A DNA stretch of 5,438 nucleotides from JARYMI01 sp964550915 (GTDB lineage Bacteria; Acidobacteriota; Aminicenantia; Aminicenantales; UBA8522), in the NCBI GenBank assembly GCA_964550915.1, contig CAZKBY010000176.1:1-5438 (forward strand). The letters run 5' to 3'. The translations under genes and the position numbers were made by a program. This document shows positions 1-5,438 of the stretch, piece by piece. The notes under the pieces were generated by a model, which saw nothing but the letters and a program-made list of their open reading frames with translations, was not told the DNA's origin and searched no databases. How positions within the stretch are numbered: position 1 is the stretch's first letter; every line of letters begins with the position of its first letter.

Positions 1-158
1 AGCCCATCCTCCCGATGAATCCGCCGCGCCGCCACATCCTCTAACAAACAGCGGATGTTTTTTTTCTCCAAATAATTGACGAGCTCGGAGAGTATTTCTT
101 CGATGTAGGGAGCATGAGGCTTGATGATGATTCCGGCCCGCTTAATTTTTTGGCTCAT
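1..158 (-). CDS. nadK: NAD kinase, N-terminal part (cut by window edge)
   Basis: Only the first 52 codons are present; the rest lies beyond the left edge. NAD kinase phosphorylates NAD to NADP in the cytoplasm using ATP or polyphosphate. The visible part begins MSQKIKRAGIIIKPHAP and continues with a helix (about residues 18-33) and a second strand (NIRCLLED). This strand-helix-strand opening, with a GIIxKP strand followed by an 'EELVxxLEKK' helix, is typical of NAD kinase N-termini. The catalytic GGDGT motif would lie downstream and cannot be checked here. The ATG at 156-158 overlaps the end of tlyA by 17 bases and has a GGGAGG ribosome binding site six bases upstream. Position directly after tlyA is the usual place of nadK in this conserved cluster. 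The call rests on the short N-terminal match plus context; another Rossmann-like protein is possible but less likely. Confidence 0.72.
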   Translation of the reverse strand, partial: MSQKIKRAGIIIKPHAPYIEEILSELVNYLEKKNIRCLLEDVAARRIHREDG

Positions 159-933
159 GGACAACCTCCCTGATCAAGGCTTTGATTTCGTCCCCCAGGA
201 GCGGACTTCCGCCAGGGATCAAGAGCGCAAAGAATTCCCTGTTTCCCCTCTGTCCCGGGGTCGAGCATTTGAGAAGACCCGCCACACCAAACCCTGATTC
301 CTGCGCCTCCTCCAGGACCCGGCCGAGCACAGCCTCGTGCAGGCGCGGGTCCCTGATAACGCCCTTTTTTCCGGCCTCGCCTTTACCCGCCTCAAACTGA
401 GGCTTGAGGAGACAGAGTACCGCCCCGTCCGAAAGAAACCCCCGCACAGCCGGCAGGACTTTGAGCACAGAGATAAACGAAAGGTCGATCGTCACGAGGT
501 CAACCTTATCGGCAAAATCCTCCCGGCTTAAGAACCGGGCGTTTTTCTCGATGAGAACAACCCGGGGGTCATGCCTCAACCGCCAGTCCAGCTGGTCCGT
601 GGAGACATCGACGGCATAGACGCGGCTCGCTCCCCTCTGGAGAAGGCAGTCGGTAAACCCGCCGGTTGAACTGCCGAGGTCTGCCGCCACTTTCCCGGCG
701 ACAGAAATTTTCCAGGCGTCAAGAGCTTCTTCCAGCTTTAACCCTCCCCGGCTGACATAGGGAAAGGTTTTCTCGACGGCGAGGCTTCCATCGTCGGCGA
801 TCAATTGGCCGGGTTTCTCGACCAGCCGGCCGCCGGCGTAAACCAGGCCGGCCATGATGAGAGCCTGCGCTTTCTCGCGTGTTTCAGCCAGGCCGCGGCT
901 CACGACCAGCCTGTCCGCTCTCTCTTTTTTCAT
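142..933 (-). CDS. tlyA: TlyA family rRNA 2'-O-methyltransferase (S4 domain plus FtsJ-like domain)
   Basis: Complete, 263 residues, close to the 268 of the Mycobacterium tuberculosis enzyme. TlyA proteins use S-adenosylmethionine to 2'-O-methylate cytidines in 16S rRNA (C1409) and/or 23S rRNA (C1920). The N-terminal S4 RNA-binding domain covers about residues 4-50 (RADRLVVSRGLAETREKAQ). A short linker with SRGGLKL (61-67) leads to the Rossmann methyltransferase domain. The SAM-binding loop is DLGSSTGGF at 85-93. The catalytic K-D-K-E tetrad appears intact as K66, D150 (TIDLSFIS), K177 (LLKPQFEAGK) and E233 (NREFF), by comparison with the mycobacterial protein. The full S4 domain suggests the longer type II form, which modifies both sites; that is inference. 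The ATG overlaps the dxs stop in an ATGA junction with only a weak GAAG upstream, so translation is probably coupled to dxs. Older databases call this family haemolysin, which is misleading. Confidence 0.95.
   Translation of the reverse strand: MKKERADRLVVSRGLAETREKAQALIMAGLVYAGGRLVEKPGQLIADDGSLAVEKTFPYVSRGGLKLEEALDAWKISVAGKVAADLGSSTGGFTDCLLQRGASRVYAVDVSTDQLDWRLRHDPRVVLIEKNARFLSREDFADKVDLVTIDLSFISVLKVLPAVRGFLSDGAVLCLLKPQFEAGKGEAGKKGVIRDPRLHEAVLGRVLEEAQESGFGVAGLLKCSTPGQRGNREFFALLIPGGSPLLGDEIKALIREVVHEPKN
165..170 (-). promoter_or_regulatory. Shine-Dalgarno sequence for nadK
   Basis: GGGAGG on the minus strand, six bases before the ATG at 158. It lies inside the tlyA coding sequence and fixes the nadK start despite the 17-base overlap. 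Confidence 0.7.
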
Positions 934-2801
934 GCTTCAAAAAAAACGCGAACTTGAGCGGCCAGCCCGTCCGCATCCAGGCCATAGATCTTTTTAATCT
1001 GGTCGGAGGTGCCGAGCGGGTAAATTTCAAGGGGCAGGCCGATGCTTTTGAAGCGGACGCCAAACCTTTTTTCCCTGTCCAGGAGTTCCCGGACCGCGCT
1101 CCCAAACCCGGCCGTGACCACGCCCTCTTCAACCGTGACGATGGTGTTTCCGTCCTGGGCAAAACGGAGAATCATTTCCTCGTCGAGCGGCTTAGCGAAC
1201 CGGGCGTTGACGACGGCCAGGCTGATCCCTTTTTCCTCTAACTCTTCTGCCGCCCTCAGGGCAGGATAGACCATGCTGCCGATGGCGAGGAGCAGCCCCT
1301 TCCCATCCTTAAGAAGTTCGCTCCTGCCCAATGGAAGGCTCTCGATTTTCGCCTCCAGCGGAACGCCCACGGCTTTACCCTTGGGGTAGCGGATGGCGAC
1401 AGGATGCCCATACCCCAAGGCGGACTTGAGCATCTGCCGAAGCTCTCCCTCATCCTTGGGCGCCATGACGATGAGATAGGGCATGTGGCGGAGATAGGCA
1501 AGGTCATTGATGCCCTGGTGAGTGGGCCCGTCGTCGGAGACAATGCCGGCCCGGTCCAGAGCGAAAATGACCGGAAGGTCCATCAAGCAGACATCATGAT
1601 AGATCTGATCGTAAGCCCTCTGGAGGAATGTTGAATAGATGGCGACAACCGGCCTGAGCCCGCTCGCGGCCAGCCCGGCGGCAAAGTTGACGGCGTGCTG
1701 CTCGGCGATGCCAACGTCGTAGAACCGGTCCGGGAATTCCCGGGCAAAGATGTTGAGGCCCGTCCCCTCGGGCATGGCGGCCGTGATGGCGATAATCCCG
1801 GAGTCGCGTTTCGCCAACTCGGCCACTGTCCGGCCGAAGATCTCCGAATACGTGGGCACGGTGGAGTTCACGAGCGGCTCGCCCGTGGCCCGGTTAAAAG
1901 GCGAGGCGCCATGAAACCGCTCGGGGTTGTTCTGGGCCGGAGCATAGCCGCGGCCCTTCTGGGTGACACAATGGATGAGAACAGGGCCGTCATAATCCCT
2001 GGCCTCCCCGAAGACTTCGAGGAGTGAAGGCAGGCTGTGGCCCTGAACCGGGCCGATGTACCTGATCCCCAACTCCTCGAAAACCAGGCCCGGGAAAAAG
2101 GCCTTCTTAACGGCATCCTCGACTGCCCGGCCCGCCTTGATCATCGGCCAGCCCACGGCCGGGATGGATTTGAGGAAGGACTTGGCATGGTCTTTGATGC
2201 GCAGGTAGTGCTGTCCGGAGACGAGATAGCGAAGGTATTTCGACAGGGCTCCGACGTTCGGCGAGATGGACATCTCATTATAATTGAGGACGACGATGAT
2301 CTTTTCGCGGAGGTGACCGATCTGGTTAAGCGCCTCCCAGGCGATACCGCCGGTCAAACTCCCGTCGCCGACGACCGCGATAACCTGGAAATCTTCCCCG
2401 CGTTTATCGCGGGCCACGGCCAGGCCCAGGGCGGCCGAAAGAGCTGTTGAGGCGTGGCCGGTGTTGTAGACATCGTGCTCGCTCTCTTCGCGGTCGGGAA
2501 ACCCGAGCAAGCCTCCCTGCTGCCGCAGCCCGGAGAACAGCTTCTTCCGACCCGTCAGAATCTTGTGAGTGTAACACTGATGGCCGACGTCCCAGATGAT
2601 TTTGTCCCGGGGGGAATTAAAGACGTAGTGAAGGGCGATCGTAAGCTCCACCACACCCAGGTTTGAGGCTAAGTGGCCGCCGTTTTTGGAGACGACCTCG
2701 ACGATCAACGAGCGAATCTCGTCAGCCAGTTGAGGCAGGTTCTCGAGCGGGATCTTTTTCAGATCCCCGGGAGAGTTGATTTCGTCAAGCACCTTACCCA
2801 T
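930..2801 (-). CDS. dxs: 1-deoxy-D-xylulose-5-phosphate synthase
   Basis: Complete, 623 residues, near the 620 of the E. coli enzyme. DXS condenses pyruvate and glyceraldehyde 3-phosphate into DXP using thiamine diphosphate and Mg2+, the first step of the MEP isoprenoid pathway and a branch to thiamine and pyridoxal. Visible family motifs are GGHLASNLG (41-49), DVGHQCYTHKILTGR (71-85), VYNTGHAST (111-119), the diphosphate site GDGSLTGG (145-152) paired with N-Y-N-EMSIS (173-180), the catalytic glutamate in GIAEQHAV (E367), YSTFLQRAYDQ (389-399) and DRAGIVSDDGPTHQG (416-430). A transketolase C-terminal domain follows from about 490. Two usually conserved aspartates are replaced (Y174 in NDN, Q253 in GPxDGH). 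The start is the ATG at 2801, not the in-frame ATG at 2840: GGAGG lies six bases upstream, and the protein then begins MGKVLDEINSPGDLK as family members do. It overlaps the ispA stop by eight bases. Confidence 0.97.
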   Translation of the reverse strand: MGKVLDEINSPGDLKKIPLENLPQLADEIRSLIVEVVSKNGGHLASNLGVVELTIALHYVFNSPRDKIIWDVGHQCYTHKILTGRKKLFSGLRQQGGLLGFPDREESEHDVYNTGHASTALSAALGLAVARDKRGEDFQVIAVVGDGSLTGGIAWEALNQIGHLREKIIVVLNYNEMSISPNVGALSKYLRYLVSGQHYLRIKDHAKSFLKSIPAVGWPMIKAGRAVEDAVKKAFFPGLVFEELGIRYIGPVQGHSLPSLLEVFGEARDYDGPVLIHCVTQKGRGYAPAQNNPERFHGASPFNRATGEPLVNSTVPTYSEIFGRTVAELAKRDSGIIAITAAMPEGTGLNIFAREFPDRFYDVGIAEQHAVNFAAGLAASGLRPVVAIYSTFLQRAYDQIYHDVCLMDLPVIFALDRAGIVSDDGPTHQGINDLAYLRHMPYLIVMAPKDEGELRQMLKSALGYGHPVAIRYPKGKAVGVPLEAKIESLPLGRSELLKDGKGLLLAIGSMVYPALRAAEELEEKGISLAVVNARFAKPLDEEMILRFAQDGNTIVTVEEGVVTAGFGSAVRELLDREKRFGVRFKSIGLPLEIYPLGTSDQIKKIYGLDADGLAAQVRVFFEA

Positions 2802-3669
2802 GGGATGCCTCCGGTTTCGGGGCGAGAAGCGAAAGGGCAAGATACCGGAGCTCCTCGGCTTTTAAAGAGGCTCTGTCCAGGGAAGAAACGGCTCTGTGGA
2901 CAAGCTCTTCCAGCCTCTTTTTCGCTCTGTCCAGCCCCAAGAAAGAAGCGTAATCCGGCCGCCTGGCTCCTTTTTTCGATCCCTTTTTCCGTGAATCTAA
3001 GATGTCATCGCGGACCTGAAAGGCCAGCCCCAGGTATCGTCCGAAGTTTTCGATTGCCCGCCTCTCCGGTCGCGCGGCTCCAGCTAACACAGCACCGGCC
3101 ACCACCGCAGCCATTATCAAGGCTCCTGTTTTCTTGCTGACGAGGTCCTCCAACGCCTCCTTGGTCATTTTCTCCGGGCTGAGTGTAATGTCCAGGAACT
3201 GGCCGCCGATCATCCCCGAAACGCCGGCTGCCCTGCTTATCAACCAGAGGGCTTCCTGTTTTCGTTCGATGAGGTCAGGCGGGACGTTCGCTCCGGCCAT
3301 CAGCTCGAAGGCCAGGGTGAGAAGGCCGTCTCCCGCCAAAAGAGCGATGTCCTCGCCAAAGGTTTTATGGCAGGAGGGACGGCCGCGCCGGAAATCGTCG
3401 TCGTCCAGGGCCGGAAGGTCATCGTGGATGAGGGAATAGTTGTGAACGAGCTCAAGGCCACAGGCAAAGGGAAGGAGGACGCTGCGGCGGACGCCAAAGC
3501 AGGCTCCGGAGCTGAGAAGGAGAAGTGGCCGGAACCTTTTCCCTCCGGAAAAAACAGCGTAGCGCATCGCCCGAAAAAGCCGCGAATCCTCCCGCGAAAG
3601 GACCCGTTCGAGTTCCTCCTCGACGAGTCTCTTTTTAGCGGCCAGGCTCTCTTGCACGCGCATCGGCAT
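2794..3669 (-). CDS. ispA: Short-chain polyprenyl diphosphate synthase (farnesyl/geranylgeranyl type)
   Basis: Complete, 291 residues, usual length for bacterial farnesyl diphosphate synthases. It should condense isopentenyl diphosphate with allylic diphosphates to a C15 or C20 product for quinones and lipid carriers. Seen in order: GGKRFRP (42-48), the first aspartate-rich motif DDLPALDDDDFRRG (83-96), GGQFLD (155-160), KTGAL (180-184) and the second aspartate-rich motif FQVRDDILD (217-225). YSLIHDD before the first motif and its two-residue insertion resemble E. coli IspA, which makes C15; chain length cannot be settled from sequence. Odd: the loop after DDILD is about eight residues shorter than in E. 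coli and lacks the canonical TLGK and GKSTYP stretches, having KKGSKKGARR instead. The start is the ATG at 3669, sharing one base with the xseB stop (TGATG). A TTG one codon earlier and an ATG at 3663 are alternatives. No strong ribosome site is seen, so coupling to xseB is likely. Confidence 0.93.
   Translation of the reverse strand: MPMRVQESLAAKKRLVEEELERVLSREDSRLFRAMRYAVFSGGKRFRPLLLLSSGACFGVRRSVLLPFACGLELVHNYSLIHDDLPALDDDDFRRGRPSCHKTFGEDIALLAGDGLLTLAFELMAGANVPPDLIERKQEALWLISRAAGVSGMIGGQFLDITLSPEKMTKEALEDLVSKKTGALIMAAVVAGAVLAGAARPERRAIENFGRYLGLAFQVRDDILDSRKKGSKKGARRPDYASFLGLDRAKKRLEELVHRAVSSLDRASLKAEELRYLALSLLAPKPEASHG
2808..2812 (-). promoter_or_regulatory. Shine-Dalgarno sequence deciding the dxs start
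   Basis: GGAGG on the minus strand, six bases before the ATG at 2801. It lies within the last codons of ispA and favours this start over the in-frame ATG 39 bases upstream. Confidence 0.75.
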
Positions 3670-3965
3670 CAAAACGGCGGCTCTTCGCCCTCTTCCCCCT
3701 CCTCCTCGTCTTCTTCTTCCTCCGGGGAAAAACCTTCGGCCTGGCCGAGGTCAAAGGCTTCTTTTTTCATTTCACCTTTTTCGTCCTTGAGGAGAATCTC
3801 GACTTTCTTCTCGGCTTTGCCCAACTCTTCCCTGAGGAACCTGGCCAGCTTGACGCCCTTCTCGAAAAGGGCCAACGATTCGTTGAGCGAGAGCCCCCCC
3901 TTCTCTAACTTCTCAACAATTTGTTCCAGGTCGGCCAGGGCCTTTTCAAAGGTCAAGGCGGTCAT
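3669..3965 (-). CDS. xseB: Exodeoxyribonuclease VII small subunit
   Basis: Complete, 98 residues. XseB binds several copies per XseA to form exonuclease VII, which degrades single-stranded DNA to oligonucleotides in both directions during repair. The core TFEKALADLEQIVEKLEKG, then LSLNESLALFEKGVKL and a helix to about residue 60, is the typical two-helix XseB fold. Beyond it lies a non-core tail ending in a glutamate/aspartate-rich run (82-95) before PPF; most family members are nearer 60-85 residues. The start is the ATG at 3965, which overlaps the xseA stop as ATGA and has AAGGAG five bases upstream. A longer in-frame start at 4028 lies inside xseA and adds 21 residues with no family resemblance, so it is rejected. 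The stop abuts the ispA start. Confidence 0.95.
   Translation of the reverse strand: MTALTFEKALADLEQIVEKLEKGGLSLNESLALFEKGVKLARFLREELGKAEKKVEILLKDEKGEMKKEAFDLGQAEGFSPEEEEDEEEGEEGEEPPF
3681..3722 (-). repeat. Low-complexity purine-rich tract encoding the XseB acidic tail
   Basis: About 42 bases that are almost purely purine on the coding strand (pyrimidine only at 3687, 3688-3690 region and 3708-3709 area interrupt the mirrored C/T run only slightly). It is made mostly of GAA, GAG and GGG codons and contains several GGAGG-like strings. It is coding sequence, not a separate element, but is prone to length change by replication slippage. Confidence 0.6.
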
Positions 3966-5293
3966 TTTTTCTCCTTTGTCAGGCGCGACTCCAAAAGGAT
4001 GTCCCGATCGAGGCTTTTTACCCGGCATGTGAACTCCCCTTTATAGAAAGAAACGGTTATGTCCTTATCTCCGTCGACGTCCTCAATCCTCCTGATGAGC
4101 TGGAGGTCGTCTTTCCAGCAGAGGGTGTAACCTTTTTTAAGTATATCGAGCGGGCTGAGGTTGTGCAACTCCACCGAGAGCTTCTCCCACTTAGCCAGAA
4201 GGTCCCGAAGCAGACGTTTGACAGTGTTGGCGATTTTCTCCTCGAACAGGGCCGCCAAAGCCCGGCTTTCGGCCAACATCGTTTTTTTTCGCCGGAGGAT
4301 CTCCCTGGCTCTCTCCTCGAGTTCATCAACCCGCTGCTCCATGTTGAGGAGCCGGATCCTGAAATTCTGGAAAATCCGGTGACGGCTGAGGTCGAGGACG
4401 AAGTGTTTCTTTTCCTGGATGGAATAGAGGATCCGCTCGCGGAGGCTCTTTTCCAGACGTCCGATGCGCTCAAGGAGGGCCTGCTCTTTTTCGATGACGA
4501 TCTCGGCCGCCACCGAGGGCGTCGAAGCCCGGATGTCAGCCACAAAATCGGAAATCGTGAAATCGACCTCGTGGCCGACAGCCGAGATGACCGGGATGGG
4601 GCAGCGGAAGATCGCCCGGGCGACTTTTTCTTCGTTAAAAGCCCAGAGATCTTCGATCGAGCCTCCGCCGCGGCCGACGATGATGACATCGATATCCGGC
4701 TGGCTTCCTAAGTAATCAATTCCCTCGACGATCTCCGAGGCTGCGCCCTCGCCCTGGACCTTGGCCGGATAGATGAGGATGTGGAGCCGGGCGAAGCGCC
4801 GCTCCAGCGTCCGCAGGATATCAACGATGGCCGCCCCGCGCGGCGAGGTGACGATGCCTATCTTTTTCGGAAGAAGGGGCAGCTTTTTCTTGTGCTGAGG
4901 GTCAAAAAGGCCTTCGGCCCGGAGCTTTTCTTTTAGCTGTTCGAAGGCCAACTGCAAAGCTCCCTTGCCCTTTGGCTCGACGAGATCGACGATGAGCTGG
5001 TATTCTCCCCTTGGTTCATAGACGTTCAGCCGTCCGCGGCAGACAACCTTGAGGCCGTCCTTGAGCTCAAAAGCCACCTGCCTGGCCTCGGCCCGGAACA
5101 TGACGGTGCGGAGCTGGGAGTCCGCATCCTTGAGCGTGAAATAGAGATGCCCCGAAGAGTGGCGGTGAAAATTGGAGATTTCTCCCTCCACCCAGAGGAA
5201 CGGAAAGGCCGTCTCGAGCTCAAGCTTGACCAGCCTGGTGATCTCAGAGACAGTGTAGATTCTGTCGGGCTTGACCAGGCTCTGATCAATCAC
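3962..5293 (-). CDS. xseA: Exodeoxyribonuclease VII large subunit
   Basis: Complete, 443 residues with the start chosen here (E. coli 456). XseA is the catalytic subunit of exonuclease VII, a metal-independent single-strand exonuclease working with XseB. An N-terminal OB-fold DNA-binding domain spans about 10-106 (IYTVSEITRLVK; VEGEISNF at 35-42; SGHLYFTLKD). The catalytic domain follows, with KKIGIVTSPRGAA (143-155), GRGGGSIEDLWAFNEE (207-222) and AVGHEVDFTISDFVADIRAS (238-257). A long helical, coiled-coil-like stretch of about 265-375 holds the XseB-binding region. The C-terminus has the family motif SPLDILKKGYT (380-390). The start is the GTG at 5291-5293: GAGGA lies five bases upstream, and IYTVSEI then falls about 12 residues in, as in E. 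coli. An upstream in-frame ATG at 5362 would overlap the preceding gene by 77 bases and adds a 23-residue low-complexity basic leader unlike the family. The GTG overlaps the upstream stop by eight bases. Confidence 0.95.
   Translation of the reverse strand: MIDQSLVKPDRIYTVSEITRLVKLELETAFPFLWVEGEISNFHRHSSGHLYFTLKDADSQLRTVMFRAEARQVAFELKDGLKVVCRGRLNVYEPRGEYQLIVDLVEPKGKGALQLAFEQLKEKLRAEGLFDPQHKKKLPLLPKKIGIVTSPRGAAIVDILRTLERRFARLHILIYPAKVQGEGAASEIVEGIDYLGSQPDIDVIIVGRGGGSIEDLWAFNEEKVARAIFRCPIPVISAVGHEVDFTISDFVADIRASTPSVAAEIVIEKEQALLERIGRLEKSLRERILYSIQEKKHFVLDLSRHRIFQNFRIRLLNMEQRVDELEERAREILRRKKTMLAESRALAALFEEKIANTVKRLLRDLLAKWEKLSVELHNLSPLDILKKGYTLCWKDDLQLIRRIEDVDGDKDITVSFYKGEFTCRVKSLDRDILLESRLTKEKK
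3971..3976 (-). promoter_or_regulatory. Shine-Dalgarno sequence deciding the xseB start
   Basis: AAGGAG on the minus strand, five bases (all A) before the ATG at 3965. It lies within the final codons of xseA and supports this start over the longer frame. Confidence 0.75.
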
Positions 5294-5438
5294 TGCTGTC
5301 CTCGATAATGAGTTCTCGCCGGACGGAGATGGCCCTGCCCGTCGTCGGGTCAACCTCGACATAGGCGGCTGAGAAAAAGAGTCCTTCTTTTCCCGGCTCG
5401 AGCCGCTGGGGCCTGGCTGTGAGAAAACGGGTCAGGGC
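5286..5438 (-). CDS. ymdB: YmdB-like (TIGR00282) metallophosphoesterase, C-terminal 50 residues
   Basis: An open frame enters from the right edge and ends at the TGA at 5286-5288; only the last 50 residues are present. The visible part contains RFLTARPQRLEPGKEG, then AAYVEVDPTTGRAISVRR. This matches the end of the TIGR00282/YmdB family as I recall it: an 'RFLTxxPxRFE' stretch, a beta-strand, then 'VDIDxxTGKAxxIxRI'. YmdB of Bacillus subtilis is a dinuclear-metal phosphodiesterase acting on 2',3'-cyclic AMP and affecting biofilm formation. The metal-binding histidines and aspartates lie outside the window, so activity cannot be judged. The gene commonly follows rny (RNase Y), and in several phyla sits near xseA. 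The eight-base overlap with the xseA start and in-frame continuity to the edge support it as a real gene. The assignment is from a short tail and so is moderate. Confidence 0.68.
   Translation of the reverse strand, partial: ALTRFLTARPQRLEPGKEGLFFSAAYVEVDPTTGRAISVRRELIIEDSSD
5299..5303 (-). promoter_or_regulatory. Shine-Dalgarno sequence deciding the xseA start
   Basis: GAGGA on the minus strand, five bases before the GTG at 5293 and inside the last codons of the upstream metallophosphoesterase gene. It is the main evidence for a GTG start in place of the ATG at 5362. Confidence 0.7.

Noticed and set aside
930..947. Possible DXS-TlyA fusion by -1 slippage on the T8 run just before the dxs stop
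   Set aside because: The -1 frame, which is the tlyA frame, meets a TGA at 937-939 immediately after the run, so no fusion protein could form.
1695..2450. Plus-strand open frames of 110 and 137 residues opposite dxs
   Set aside because: They are antisense shadows of conserved dxs codons in moderately GC-rich DNA, with no recognisable protein family.
2802..2840. Longer dxs start at the in-frame ATG at 2840
   Set aside because: It adds 13 basic residues not expected in the family, overlaps ispA by 47 bases, and the ATG at 2801 has a well-placed GGAGG.
3966..4028. Longer xseB start at 4028
   Set aside because: The extra 21 residues are read from within xseA and lack family resemblance; the ATG at 3965 has AAGGAG and an ATGA coupling junction.
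3367..4032. A 221-residue plus-strand open frame opposite ispA, xseB and xseA, with a serine-rich run
   Set aside because: It is the antisense of well-identified genes; the serine run is the complement of the XseB glutamate codons. It has no recognisable domain or ribosome site.
4057..4689. A 210-residue minus-strand frame inside xseA, rich in serine and arginine
   Set aside because: It is the alternative frame of a conserved gene, with low-complexity composition typical of a shadow frame.
1..5438. Mobile elements, CRISPR arrays, tRNA or rRNA genes, riboswitches, intrinsic terminators, or a novel system
   Set aside because: The whole window is covered by recognisable overlapping housekeeping genes. 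I saw no repeat array, no hairpin followed by a T run between genes, and no stretch left over to hold another element.

Overview
The window is a piece of a compact housekeeping operon. All seven genes lie on the minus strand, so transcription runs from the right edge to the left. In transcription order they are: the 3' end of a YmdB/TIGR00282-type metallophosphoesterase gene, xseA, xseB, a short-chain polyprenyl diphosphate synthase (ispA-like), dxs, tlyA, and the 5' end of a probable NAD kinase gene. The genes at both ends are cut by the window edges; the five in the middle are complete.

The layout is unusually tight. By the start codons chosen here, every gene overlaps the next, by 8, 4, 1, 8, 4 and 17 bases in transcription order. 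No intergenic base remains, and no internal terminator or promoter is apparent. xseA, xseB, dxs and nadK have good Shine-Dalgarno sequences inside the upstream gene. ispA (TGATG junction) and tlyA (ATGA junction) lack a strong one and probably rely on translational coupling. The usual longest-frame starts of xseA, xseB and dxs run deep into the preceding gene and are replaced here by internal starts supported by Shine-Dalgarno position and family alignment.

The genes cover nucleotide metabolism and DNA repair (YmdB-like phosphodiesterase, exonuclease VII), the head of the MEP isoprenoid pathway (DXS) and a prenyl chain-elongation enzyme, ribosomal RNA methylation (TlyA), and NADP supply (NAD kinase). 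xseA-xseB-ispA-dxs-tlyA-nadK is a widely recurring bacterial gene order, which supports the identifications, including the partial nadK. A ymdB tail before xseA suggests that rny (RNase Y) lies just outside the window, by inference from its common pairing with ymdB.

The organism is a bacterium of moderately high GC that uses the MEP pathway. The gene order and protein style fit a deep-branching or environmental lineage (Acidobacteriota or Aminicenantes-like is my guess, low confidence). I see no mobile element, CRISPR array, RNA gene or phage gene, and no credible undescribed system. The points worth a second look are sequence departures within known enzymes: a shortened, lysine-rich loop in the prenyl synthase, replaced conserved residues in DXS, an acidic tail on XseB, and the start-codon corrections.
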